NCBI GenBank assembly: GCA_028868535.1
Contig: JAGWUH010000018.1
Span: 1 to 64,000, forward strand
Direction: 5' to 3'
Length of the DNA stretch: 64,000 bases
DNA from: Sphingomonadales bacterium
GTDB taxonomy: Bacteria; Pseudomonadota; Alphaproteobacteria; Sphingomonadales; Sphingomonadaceae
The notes beneath the pieces were generated by a model. That model saw only the letters and a program-made list of their open reading frames with translations. It was not told the DNA's origin and did no database searches. This document shows positions 50,662 through 58,909 of the stretch, piece after piece. Position numbers and translations under genes: made by a program. The stretch's first letter is position 1, and every line of letters starts with the position of its first letter.

Positions 50662-51519
50662 ATGCAACTAGGTGTGGTCTATCCGCAAATCGAACTGAGG
50701 GGCGACCCCGAGGCCGTGGCCGCCATCGCCCGCGCCACCGAAAGCCAAGGTTACGACTATCTGCTGATGTTCGATCACGTCGCCGGCGTCGAACGTAGCG
50801 ATCGGCCCCGGCCGCTCCTTGGTCCCTACTCGGAAAAGGACCCCTTCCACGATCCGCTCGTAACCTTTGGATTTGTCGCCGGCATCACCCACCGGATCGG
50901 CCTTGCCACCGGCATCCTTGTGCTGCCGCAACGCCAGACCGTGCTCGTCGCCCGCCAGGCCGCCGATGTCGACCTGTTTTCCGGCGGGCGCCTGCGCCTG
51001 GGCGTGGGAGTCGGCTGGAATGCCGTGGAATACCAGGCGCTCGGACAGGATTTCCATGCGCGGGGCGCGCGTCTCGACGAACAGATCCCCCTGCTCCGGC
51101 AGCTATGGCAGGAATGCCCGATCGCCTTCCAGGGCAAGTTCGACGCGGTCGATCGCGCCGGCCTGAACCCGTTACCACGGCGGACCATACCGATCTGGTG
51201 CGGCGGGGGTTCCAGCGCGGCGTTTCGCCGTGCCGCCCGGCTTGGCGACGGCTTCATCTTCAGCGGGCGGTTCGAAAGCAACATCTTGCCGGGCTGGCAG
51301 GAAGTGCAAAGGCTGCTCGAAAAGGAAGGCCGCCGGGTCGATCGGTTCGGCGCGGAATGCCTGATGCCGGACGGCATGAAACTGGCCGACGCGATCAACA
51401 TGCTGCGGCGATGGCAGGATGCCGGCGGCACGCACTTCGGCGTCCGGACGATGGGGCTCGGCTTTACCGAAGCGAACCAGCACATCGACTACATAGCCGA
51501 ATTCCTGGCGCGCATTTGA
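50662..51519 (+). CDS. LLM-class F420-dependent oxidoreductase (TIGR03619-like)
   Basis: A 285-residue luciferase-like protein: MQLGVVYPQIELRG, LLMFDHVAGVE, FGFVAGITHRIGLATGILVLPQR, GGRLRLGVGVGWN and PIWCGGGSSAAFRRAARLGDGF, all standard for the group. It would catalyse a hydride transfer or oxygenation in a catabolic pathway with F420 (or FMN). Single gene, divergent from lysR-tcuAB with a shared LysR dyad between; convergent with the acyl-CoA dehydrogenase. Two members of the LLM superfamily within 6 kb suggest a common pathway. Confidence 0.9.
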   Translation: MQLGVVYPQIELRGDPEAVAAIARATESQGYDYLLMFDHVAGVERSDRPRPLLGPYSEKDPFHDPLVTFGFVAGITHRIGLATGILVLPQRQTVLVARQAADVDLFSGGRLRLGVGVGWNAVEYQALGQDFHARGARLDEQIPLLRQLWQECPIAFQGKFDAVDRAGLNPLPRRTIPIWCGGGSSAAFRRAARLGDGFIFSGRFESNILPGWQEVQRLLEKEGRRVDRFGAECLMPDGMKLADAINMLRRWQDAGGTHFGVRTMGLGFTEANQHIDYIAEFLARI

Positions 51520-51544
51520 CCCGAGCCCCATCGCCGGGAGCGGG

Positions 51545-52711
51545 TCAATAGCTCCTGGGCAGCTCCAGCACGCGTTCGGCGATGAAGTTCATGATCTGGT
51601 GCGGCGACACGGGAGCGATGCGCGGGATCATCACCTCGCGCAGGTAGCGTTCAACGTGGTATTCCTGGGCATAGCCCATGCCGCCCATGCTCATCACCGC
51701 GGTCTGGCAGGCCTCGTAGCCGGCCTCGGCGGCAAGGAACTTGGCGGCATTGGCCTCGACCCCGCATTCCAGCCCCTTGTCGAACAGCATGCCTGCCTTC
51801 CACACCATCAGTTCGGCGGCGGCGAGCTGCATCCACGCCTTCGCCAGCGGGTGCTGGATGCCCTGGTTCTGCCCGATCGGCCGACCGAACACGATGCGCT
51901 CCTGCGCGTACTTCGCCGCGCGCTGGATCGCCACCTTGCCCAGCCCGGTCGCTTCCGCACCCAGCAGCACGCGCTCGGGATTGAGCCCCTGCAGCAGGAT
52001 CTTGAAGCCCTGCCCCTCGGCACCGATGCGGTCCTCCTCGGGCACGAACAGGTCGGTGATGAACAGCATGTTCGAGCCGACCGCATGCCGCCCCATCTTC
52101 GGAATCAGCCGATGCTCCACATGGGCGCGATCGAGCCTGGTGTAGAACAGCGTCAGCCCTTCGGTCTTCTTCTTCACGTCCTCCAGCGCGGTGGTGCGCG
52201 CGATGATCAGCATGAAGTCGGCAACGTGGGCGTTGGTGATCCAGATCTTCTCGCCGTTGAGCCGATAGCCGCCGTCCACTTTCGTCGCGCGGGTCTTGAG
52301 GCTGGTGGTGTCGAGCCCGGTGTTCGGCTCGGTCACCGCGAAGCACATCTTCGCCTCGCCGGAGAGGATCGGCGGGATCATCCGCTGCTGCTGCGCCTCG
52401 GTGCCGAAGTGCATCACCGGCTCCAGCCCGAACACCGGCCCGTGGATCGCGCTGGCGCCCGACAGCCCAGCGCCCGATTCGGCCACCGCCTGCATCATGA
52501 TCGCCGCCTCGGTAATGCCGAGACCGGCACCGCCCACGCTTTCGGGCATGGCGATGCCGAGCCAGCCGTTCTCCGCGAAGGCGCGGTGGAATTCGACCGG
52601 CCATTCGCCCGAGCGGTCATGCTCCAGCCAGTAGTCGTCACCGAATTGCGCGCAGAGCTTCAGCACGGCCTCGCGAATGTTGAGCTGGTCCTCGGTGAAG
52701 GCGAAATCCAT
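51545..52711 (-). CDS. acyl-CoA dehydrogenase family protein
   Basis: A 388-residue flavoenzyme: N-terminal helical domain (FTEDQLNIREAVLKLCAQFGDDYW), middle strand region with CFAVTEPNTGLDTTSLKTRA (FAD/substrate contacts), and C-terminal FGRPIGQNQGIQHPLAKAWMQLAAAE and QTAVMSMGGMGYAQEYHVERYLREV. It introduces a 2,3-double bond in an acyl-CoA, giving electrons to ETF. ATG 52711 has GAGAGGAA upstream. It is divergent from a CoA transferase gene, with a palindromic operator between, so the two should be co-regulated: CoA activation then oxidation. Confidence 0.93.
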   Translation of the reverse strand: MDFAFTEDQLNIREAVLKLCAQFGDDYWLEHDRSGEWPVEFHRAFAENGWLGIAMPESVGGAGLGITEAAIMMQAVAESGAGLSGASAIHGPVFGLEPVMHFGTEAQQQRMIPPILSGEAKMCFAVTEPNTGLDTTSLKTRATKVDGGYRLNGEKIWITNAHVADFMLIIARTTALEDVKKKTEGLTLFYTRLDRAHVEHRLIPKMGRHAVGSNMLFITDLFVPEEDRIGAEGQGFKILLQGLNPERVLLGAEATGLGKVAIQRAAKYAQERIVFGRPIGQNQGIQHPLAKAWMQLAAAELMVWKAGMLFDKGLECGVEANAAKFLAAEAGYEACQTAVMSMGGMGYAQEYHVERYLREVMIPRIAPVSPHQIMNFIAERVLELPRSY

Positions 52712-52758
52712 CGTGCGATTCCTCTCGATGCGCGGCACGCCGCCTAGCAGCCGGCGGC

Positions 52759-52787
52759 TTGCAAGACAAGCAATCGAACCGTTATCG
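52759..52787 (+). promoter_or_regulatory. candidate promoter of the CoA transferase gene
   Basis: TTGCAA (52759-52764), 17 bases, TTATCG (52782-52787). The -10 lies within the palindrome at 52776-52791, so a protein bound there would block the promoter. By-eye prediction. Confidence 0.4.
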
Positions 52788-52791
52788 GTTC
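52776..52791. promoter_or_regulatory. palindromic operator between acyl-CoA dehydrogenase and CoA transferase genes
   Basis: GAACCGTTATCGGTTC: six-base perfect inverted arms GAACCG/CGGTTC around TTAT. It lies in the 119-base divergent gap. The binding protein is unknown; no regulator gene adjoins, and the sequence differs from the LysR dyads at 47020 and 50569. Confidence 0.5.
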
Positions 52792-52830
52792 ACCGTTCAC
52801 AAATCGGGATATGCACGCTACGATGCACGC

Positions 52831-54021
52831 ATGACCCAGCAAACCCGCACCGGCCCGCTTGCCGGCATCCGCGTCGTCGATCTCACCAGCGTCGTGTTCG
52901 GCCCATATGCCACGCAGGTCATGGCCGACATGGGTGCGGACGTGATCAAGATCGAGCCGCCCGCCGGCGACAACACCCGCTGGATCACCACCGGCCCGGC
53001 CCCCGGCATGGGCGGCATCTATGTGAATGCCAACCGTGGCAAGCGCAGCGTCATGCTCGACCTGCGCAGCGACGCGGGCAAGCACGCGCTGCAGGAACTG
53101 ATCCGCACGGCGGACGTGTTCATCCACTCGATGCGCGGCAGCGCCATTGCCAAGCTCGGCTTCGACTATGCGGCGGTCAAGGCGCTGCGGCCGGACATCG
53201 TCTACACCAACTGCTACGGCTTCAGCCGCCGCGGCCCTTATGGCGACAAGCCCGCCTACGACGATACCATCCAGGCCGAATGCGGCCTGACCCACGTCCA
53301 GAACCTGCTCAACGGCGAGCCGGGTTTCGTCGCGACGATCATGGCCGACAAGGTCGCCGGGCTGACAGCGCTCTACGCGACGATTATGGCGCTGTTCCAC
53401 CGCGAACGGACCGGTGAGGGCCAGGAGGTCGAGGTGACGATGTTCGAGGCGATGGCTGCGTTCATGCTGGTCGAACACGCCAACGGCGCGATGTTCACGC
53501 CGCCGACCACCCCTGCGCATTACCACCGCGTCGTCGCGCGCAACCGCCGGCCCTACCGGACGAAGGACGGACACGTCGCCGCGCTGGTCTACAACGACAA
53601 GCACTGGAAGGCCTTCACCGACCGCGTCCAGCCCGAATGGAACAAGCCGGAATTCGATACGCTGGCAGGCCGCGCCAGGCAGATCGACCACGTCTATGGC
53701 CTGCTCGCCACCACCTTCCTGACGAAGACCACGCAGGAATGGCTCGACCTTCTGGCGGAGCTGCACATCCCCGCCGCGCCGCTGCGCACCACCGACGAGC
53801 TGTTCAGCAACGAGCACCTGGCGCAGATCGGCTTCTTCGAGGAAATCGACACGCCGCAGGGGCCGACGAGGTTCCCCGGCGTGCCGACCTGGTTCTCCGC
53901 CACCCCGGGCAAGGTCCACGGCCCCGCGCCGACGCTGGGGCAGGACACCGCCGAAGTGCTGGCCGAACTCGGCCTGCCGGTGCCGGCCGTGACGGCGGCC
54001 GCCGGCGGCAGCGAGGAATAG
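52831..54021 (+). CDS. CaiB/BaiF family CoA transferase
   Basis: A 396-residue class III CoA transferase: PLAGIRVVDLTSVVFGPYATQVMADMGADVIKIEPPAGD at the start, the GKRSVMLDLRS segment and the catalytic-loop region with Asp in YDDTIQAECG. It moves CoA between acyl groups by an aspartyl-CoA intermediate, activating a carboxylic acid for the adjacent acyl-CoA dehydrogenase. ATG 52831 is chosen over 52759, as the family N-terminus begins there. The MFS gene follows 108 bases later and may import the acid. Confidence 0.93.
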   Translation: MTQQTRTGPLAGIRVVDLTSVVFGPYATQVMADMGADVIKIEPPAGDNTRWITTGPAPGMGGIYVNANRGKRSVMLDLRSDAGKHALQELIRTADVFIHSMRGSAIAKLGFDYAAVKALRPDIVYTNCYGFSRRGPYGDKPAYDDTIQAECGLTHVQNLLNGEPGFVATIMADKVAGLTALYATIMALFHRERTGEGQEVEVTMFEAMAAFMLVEHANGAMFTPPTTPAHYHRVVARNRRPYRTKDGHVAALVYNDKHWKAFTDRVQPEWNKPEFDTLAGRARQIDHVYGLLATTFLTKTTQEWLDLLAELHIPAAPLRTTDELFSNEHLAQIGFFEEIDTPQGPTRFPGVPTWFSATPGKVHGPAPTLGQDTAEVLAELGLPVPAVTAAAGGSEE

Positions 54022-54129
54022 GACGGCTCCGGCACATTTGCTTTGACTTGCCGCCCGCGCCGGGCAACCTTGCCGCATGTCCAGCGTCCCGGCCCGAGGA
54101 CGAGGACAAGAACGATCCGGGGAGAGCGC

Positions 54130-55380
54130 ATGAGCGAGCAGGCACGGCCGGCGGGCTGGTACTATGGCTGGAACATCGTGGCGGTGCTGATCGTCTCGCA
54201 GCTCGCCGCCAACGCGATGAGCTACTACTCGTTTCCGCTGTTCGTGCCGGTGTGGTCGGCGGAAATGCACGCCCCCCCGTCTGAGTTCCACTTGTGCATC
54301 ATGGCGATGCTGGTCGGCGCCTCGCCCGCATCGGTGCTGGTCGGCACGCTGATCGACAAGTACCCGGCGCGGCTCGTGTTCGGGCTCGGCCTGCTCGGCA
54401 TGGCGCTGTTCTACGCGGCGGTCAGCTTCGCGACGGTGCCGTGGCACGTGATCGCGCTCTATGGCCTGATCGCCTCGGTGGCACTGACGATGTGCACCGC
54501 CATCCCCGCCAATGCCGTGATCGCGCGCTGGTTCAAGCGCCGACTGGGCTTCGCGCTGGGCCTGTCCACCTGCGGCATCGGGCTGGCTGCCGCGATCGTT
54601 CCGAAGATCGTCGCCGTGGCCCTTCCCGATCTCGGCTGGCGCGCGGTCTGGCGGATCAGCGCGGCCATCGTGCTGGTGGTGGTCCTGCCGCTGATCGTCA
54701 CCGTCCTGCGCGACCGGCCGACGACGCGCGAAGGGCTGCACTACCTCGCCGACGACGGCGCCGCCGCGGTCCACGGCCACGGCGGCGGCGGCAGCGCCGG
54801 CGCCAAGATCACCTATCGCCAGATCATGGCCCGGCGCACGTTCTGGATCCTGGTCATCGCCTATGTCGTGCTGATCGGCTCGGGCACCGCGTTCATCCAG
54901 AACTTCGCGGTCTATGGCAAGACCCGCGGCATCGGCCTGTCCGACGTCGGCTCGATGGTGGCGGCCGTCGGCGTCGCCCACGTCTTCGCCGCGCTGATCA
55001 TGGGCGTGCTGGCGGACCGCTACGGCAACCGCCTGCCGCTCGCCGGCATGGCGCTGGCTGTGATCGCCGGCATCGCCTGCCTGGCCTGGGGGCATTCGCT
55101 GCCGGTCTACGTGCTCGGCGCCGGGCTGATCGGCCTCAACGCGGCGGTGTTCACCCCGCTGTCCGCCGCCATCGCCAACGAGTTCGGCCCCGACGACTTC
55201 GGCAAGGCGTTCGGCCTCGCCATGCTGTTCGTGCCGCTGACGCAGGCGTTTCCGTTCCTCGTCGCCCGCCAGTTCGAGGCATCGGGCAGCTATGCCGTCG
55301 GCATGGCCGGCTGCGCGATCCTGCTGGCGGTTGTCGCCGCGCTGGCGCTGACGCTGCGCGAGCGCCCGCGCGCCGGCTAG
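54130..55380 (+). CDS. MFS transporter
   Basis: A 416-residue major facilitator with about twelve membrane helices: YYGWNIVAVLIVSQ at the start (monocarboxylate/oxalate-formate-like group), the loop GTLIDKYPARLVFG between helices 2 and 3, and GVLADRYGNRLPLAG in the second half. A His/Gly-rich loop (HGHGGGGSAGA) links the halves. It probably carries an organic acid in or out across the inner membrane. ATG 54130 has GGGGAGAG upstream. Its stop overlaps that of the convergent SDR gene by two bases. Confidence 0.9.
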   Translation: MSEQARPAGWYYGWNIVAVLIVSQLAANAMSYYSFPLFVPVWSAEMHAPPSEFHLCIMAMLVGASPASVLVGTLIDKYPARLVFGLGLLGMALFYAAVSFATVPWHVIALYGLIASVALTMCTAIPANAVIARWFKRRLGFALGLSTCGIGLAAAIVPKIVAVALPDLGWRAVWRISAAIVLVVVLPLIVTVLRDRPTTREGLHYLADDGAAAVHGHGGGGSAGAKITYRQIMARRTFWILVIAYVVLIGSGTAFIQNFAVYGKTRGIGLSDVGSMVAAVGVAHVFAALIMGVLADRYGNRLPLAGMALAVIAGIACLAWGHSLPVYVLGAGLIGLNAAVFTPLSAAIANEFGPDDFGKAFGLAMLFVPLTQAFPFLVARQFEASGSYAVGMAGCAILLAVVAALALTLRERPRAG

Positions 55381-56318
55381 GACAGCGCCGCAAGCGCGAG
55401 CGACAGGTCCCACAGCGCCCGCGCCGTCGCGGCATCGGCCACGCCGGCATCGAACCCGGCCCAGGGATGCGTGTCCGGACCCACCGGCAGCGCCTCGCCG
55501 CATTCCTCGAGCACCAGCCCGCCGCGCCCGGCCAGTTCCGGCGCCACCGCTGCCCAGACCGGGGTCGCGGCAGCCTGCGCCGGCGTCTTCACCCAATCGT
55601 CCACTGAACCATCGTCGCGGATGAAACCGATCCGCCGCTTCAGCGCCTCGCCGTGGTGGCGCTGCAAGCCGGTCAGCGCCGATCCCGGCAGCACCGCGTT
55701 GGCAAATACGCCTTGCGGCCCCCAGCGCCGCGTCGCCTCCTGCGCGAACAGGATGTTGGCGGTTTTCGATTCGGCATAGGCGGCGCCGTCGAAGTGCTCG
55801 CGCACGTGCCATTGCAGGTCGTCGAGCCGCACCGGCATGCCCTTGTGCGCGGCCGAGGACAGCACCACCAGCCGGCAGCCGCGCCGGGTCATCTGCGCAA
55901 GCAGCATGTGCGCCAGCAGGAAATGGCCGAGGTGGTTGGTCGCGAAGCGCACGTCCAGCCCGTTCGGCAGGTGCGCATCGGGCGTCTTGGAAACGCCGGC
56001 ATTGGCGATCAGCACGTCGACCGGCCCGTCGATGATGCCGGCGAACCGCCGCACCGAGGCGGGATCGGCCAGGTCGAGCTCGGCCGCCACGATCCGCCCG
56101 CGCGCATCGCCGGACAACTCTGCCGCCAGCGCCCGGCCCGCGTCGATCCGCCGCACCCCCAGCACGAGGTCGGCGCCGGTCCCCGCCAGCGCCCGCGCGG
56201 TTGCCGTGCCGATGCCCGACGTCGCGCCGGTCAGCACCACCTGCCGCCCGCGCAGGTCGTGCCCGGCGGCGACTTCGCCCGCGGTGCGGAACCAGCCCGG
56301 CGGCCGCGCGAACGTCAC
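55377..56318 (-). CDS. short-chain dehydrogenase/reductase (retinol-dehydrogenase-like)
   Basis: A 313-residue SDR with GTG start at 56318, overlapping the sulfotransferase stop (GTGA). VVLTGATSGIGTATARALA binds the cofactor; LIANAGVS, the catalytic Ser in VVLSSAAHKG and AYAESKTANILFA (Tyr-x-x-x-Lys) are present. The long N- and C-terminal parts and FATNHLGHFLLAHML resemble retinol dehydrogenase/WW-domain oxidoreductase-like SDRs. The frame is open far upstream but those residues are the sulfotransferase shadow. Two-gene operon with the sulfotransferase. Confidence 0.88.
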   Translation of the reverse strand: MTFARPPGWFRTAGEVAAGHDLRGRQVVLTGATSGIGTATARALAGTGADLVLGVRRIDAGRALAAELSGDARGRIVAAELDLADPASVRRFAGIIDGPVDVLIANAGVSKTPDAHLPNGLDVRFATNHLGHFLLAHMLLAQMTRRGCRLVVLSSAAHKGMPVRLDDLQWHVREHFDGAAYAESKTANILFAQEATRRWGPQGVFANAVLPGSALTGLQRHHGEALKRRIGFIRDDGSVDDWVKTPAQAAATPVWAAVAPELAGRGGLVLEECGEALPVGPDTHPWAGFDAGVADAATARALWDLSLALAALS

Positions 56319-57466
56319 GCCGCGATCGGCTCCCCGAAGCGGTCGGAGTAGAACCGCATCCGCCGGCGAATGACGTCGAGGTCGAGCCCGAATTCCTCCG
56401 GGTGGTATTCGTGTACGCCATGCTTGTCGCGCGGGGTGCTGGCGCGCCAGGCCGCCATGCGCGCCCGCGCTTCGGGCGTGAATTCCTCGCCGAGGAACGC
56501 ATAGAGCCGTTCGAGCGAGGGAAACGGATCGCGCTGGAAATCGGCGAAGAAGAAATCGAAGAAGCGGTGGTCGTTGCCCGCGTCGCGGAACGCCATCATC
56601 CGCCGCATTCCCTCCTCGGCGAACTCGGCATTGATCGCGCCCATCCAGGCCTTGTCCGGGGTATCGGTATTGGGCTTGTGCATCTCGAAGTAGAGATCGG
56701 CGACCGACGGGATCACTTTCGTCACGTCGCGATGCGTCATGCAGTAGCGCGCATCGGGGAACACCTTGTCCAGCGCGTCGATGAACAGCGAATAGGTCGG
56801 GTTCTTCAACCGCCAGCGCGTCGGCGGGCAACGCCATTGCAGGAGCTTGAGCACCCGCTTGACGTATTCGAACGTGGGCACGAGATCGGCCTCGTGATGC
56901 AGCCACCGCGCATAGGACGGGATGCGGAAGCTGGCCTGGAAGATCTGCGACTTGAAGTCGTAGCCCATCTGCAACTGGTCCTCGACCGGCGATGTCGCGG
57001 TGCTCGGCAGCATCTGCTTCATCCGCGGCGTCACCCGGTCGCGCCGCGCCATGATCGCCTCCATCGCCGGGACGCGCGGGTCGTTCGCCTCCTCGCCGGC
57101 GATCGGCGGCGGGCACGGCGCCATGCCCTCCCAGTTGCGGATCACCCGCGCCGCGGGGTCCTCCGCCAGGATGCAGTGCAGCGCGGTCGATCCGGTGCGC
57201 GGCATTCCCAGCACCATCAGCGGCGCGACGATCGGCTGGTCGTCGATCTCCGGGTGCCGGGCATACCAGTGCTCGATCTGCAACCGCTGGCTCAGCAGCA
57301 TCACGCACTGCCCGGCGAACATCGCCTCCCCGGCGATGTTCAGCCGCGCCTCGTCGCGGGCCGAGACGACCAGCCGCTCCAGCCCCTCGACGTGGCTGTC
57401 ACTGCCGAAATCGTCGAGCCCGGTCGCCTGCTTCGCGCGCTCGACCAGTTGCGCCGCGGTGTCCAT
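56315..57466 (-). CDS. sulfotransferase family protein
   Basis: A 383-residue protein of the bacterial sulfotransferase family: the PAPS 5'-phosphosulfate loop LMVLGMPRTGSTALH (83-97), a later THRDVTKVIPS segment for the 3'-phosphate, and WRLKNPTYSLF. Typically transfers sulfate from PAPS to a hydroxyl or amine of a small molecule, in the cytoplasm. ATG 57466 has GGGAGAGCAGG just upstream. Coupled with an SDR. Substrate not evident; two arylsulfatases elsewhere in the window could reverse such a reaction, but no link is shown. Confidence 0.88.
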   Translation of the reverse strand: MDTAAQLVERAKQATGLDDFGSDSHVEGLERLVVSARDEARLNIAGEAMFAGQCVMLLSQRLQIEHWYARHPEIDDQPIVAPLMVLGMPRTGSTALHCILAEDPAARVIRNWEGMAPCPPPIAGEEANDPRVPAMEAIMARRDRVTPRMKQMLPSTATSPVEDQLQMGYDFKSQIFQASFRIPSYARWLHHEADLVPTFEYVKRVLKLLQWRCPPTRWRLKNPTYSLFIDALDKVFPDARYCMTHRDVTKVIPSVADLYFEMHKPNTDTPDKAWMGAINAEFAEEGMRRMMAFRDAGNDHRFFDFFFADFQRDPFPSLERLYAFLGEEFTPEARARMAAWRASTPRDKHGVHEYHPEEFGLDLDVIRRRMRFYSDRFGEPIAA

Positions 57467-57606
57467 CCTGCTCTCCCGTGCTTGATAGTGAAGACTGCAT
57501 AACCCGGCCGGACGGCGCTTGTCACCGGGCGCGGCATCCCCCCGCCGATATGACGATGGCCCGGTCGGACATTGCGCAACCCGCGTCGGTGCGCCACTTA
57601 GCCCGC

Positions 57607-58431
57607 ATGGCACACGCGGCTGACCCGATCGACGACGACAGCGAGGCGCTTCACGCGGTGGCCCGCGCGGGCGGCGCGCTGTGCACAGTGGTGCGCATCG
57701 ACGGCACCTGGTCGCGGCGGCTCGGCGCGCAACTGGCGGTCCTGCCCGACGGCAGCACCCGCGGCAGCCTGGCGGATGGCTGCCTCGAACGCGCACTGGC
57801 GGACGAGGCGGCGAAGCCCGAACCGGCGCGGGTGCTGCGCTATGGCCAGGGCTCCCCGTTCCTCGACATTCGCCTGCCCTGCGGCAGCGGCATCGACGTC
57901 CACGTCGATCCCGCTCCCGATCGCGCGGCGCTGGCCGCGGCGACCGCCGCGCTTGCCCGCCGCGAGTGTGCCCGGCTGGCCGTGGGCGACGGCTTCACGC
58001 GCACCTACCTGCCCCGGCTGCGGCTGGTGATCTGCGGCTCCGGCCCCGAAGTGCGCGCGCTGGCGCGGCTCGGCGCCGCGCAGGGCGTCGACATCGTGCT
58101 CGCCACCCCGCGCGGCGAGGGGGGCGATGCGGCGCTGTCGCTGGGCCAGCCGCCGGCGATCGCGATCGATCGCTGGACCGCGATCGCGGTCCTGTTCCAC
58201 GACCACGAATGGGAGCGCGCGATCCTGCCGTGGGCGCTGGCCGGCCCGGCGTTCCATGTCGGCGCGCAAGGCGGACGCGGCGCGCGCGAGGCACGCCGCG
58301 AATGGCTGGACAGCGCGGCGCTGGCGCGGCTGCGCTCGCCGATCGGCCTGTTCGCGCACGCCCGCACACCCTCGGTGCTGGCGCTGTCGATCCTCGCCGA
58401 ATGCGTGTCCGAATACGAAAAACTGCTGTAA
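57607..58431 (+). CDS. XdhC/CoxI-like protein
   Basis: A 274-residue XdhC-family protein. The N-terminal XdhC domain includes AGGALCTVVRIDGTWSRRLG, GSLADGCLE and DIRLPCGSGIDVHVDP; the C-terminal Rossmann domain has LRLVICGSGPEVRALARLG and LALSILAE near the end. XdhC inserts the sulfurated molybdenum cofactor into xanthine dehydrogenase-type enzymes. No molybdoenzyme genes adjoin, so it acts on a partner elsewhere or has drifted. ATG 57607 is chosen; ATGs at 57550 and 57556 are possible. Confidence 0.85.
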   Translation: MAHAADPIDDDSEALHAVARAGGALCTVVRIDGTWSRRLGAQLAVLPDGSTRGSLADGCLERALADEAAKPEPARVLRYGQGSPFLDIRLPCGSGIDVHVDPAPDRAALAAATAALARRECARLAVGDGFTRTYLPRLRLVICGSGPEVRALARLGAAQGVDIVLATPRGEGGDAALSLGQPPAIAIDRWTAIAVLFHDHEWERAILPWALAGPAFHVGAQGGRGAREARREWLDSAALARLRSPIGLFAHARTPSVLALSILAECVSEYEKLL

Positions 58432-58435
58432 GCGT

Positions 58436-58909
58436 TCAGCGCCCGAAAAACGCCGGCCCGAAAAACGCGGGATTGAACTGGAACTTCGCCGTTTCCACCT
58501 GCGTCCGCCCCGCCAGCGTGAACCGCCGCCGCGCGAACCGCCAGCCTTCCGGGGTGCGCACCAGTTCGTCCTCGTAGCGCCCGAAGATCACGTTCAGCGC
58601 CTGCTGCCCCTGCCGCACCGCCAGCTCGACCGTCGACCACCGCGCCTGCGCCCGGTCGCCGTCGAAGGTGACCACGCCCCCATGCTCGATCAGTTGCAGC
58701 AGCGAAAACGCGGCGAAGCTGTCGCGCATTCCGGCCTGGATCGCCGCGCGCCCGGCGATCGCGTTGCCGACGATCTCGACCACGCCGTCCTCGGCATAGA
58801 CCGCCGCAGCCGCGACCGGATCGAGATGCGTGACGGCATCGCTGTAGGCCGCCGCCAGCGCGCGGATCGCCTGCTCGTCGAGCAGGCGTTGCAGCGCCGG
58901 ATCGTTCAT
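58436..58909 (-). CDS. SnoaL-like (NTF2-fold) domain protein
   Basis: A 157-residue protein of the SnoaL-like/ring-hydroxylating-dioxygenase-beta-like fold: LLDEQAIRALAAAYSDAVTHLDPVAAAAVYAEDGVVEI (Tyr and Asp as in the group), IQAGMRDSFAAF, FGRYEDELVRTPEGWRFARRRF. May bind or isomerise a small hydrophobic molecule; function unknown. ATG 58909 overlaps the rel stop (ATGA), so it may be translated from the rel transcript. The C-terminus has a small repeat FFGPAFFG. Converges with xdhC. Confidence 0.85.
   Translation of the reverse strand: MNDPALQRLLDEQAIRALAAAYSDAVTHLDPVAAAAVYAEDGVVEIVGNAIAGRAAIQAGMRDSFAAFSLLQLIEHGGVVTFDGDRAQARWSTVELAVRQGQQALNVIFGRYEDELVRTPEGWRFARRRFTLAGRTQVETAKFQFNPAFFGPAFFGR

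Noticed and set aside
52744..56502. 1252-codon minus-strand frame across the CoA transferase and MFS genes
   Set aside because: Shadow of several real genes in other frames; only the part at 55377-56318, in another frame, is the real SDR.
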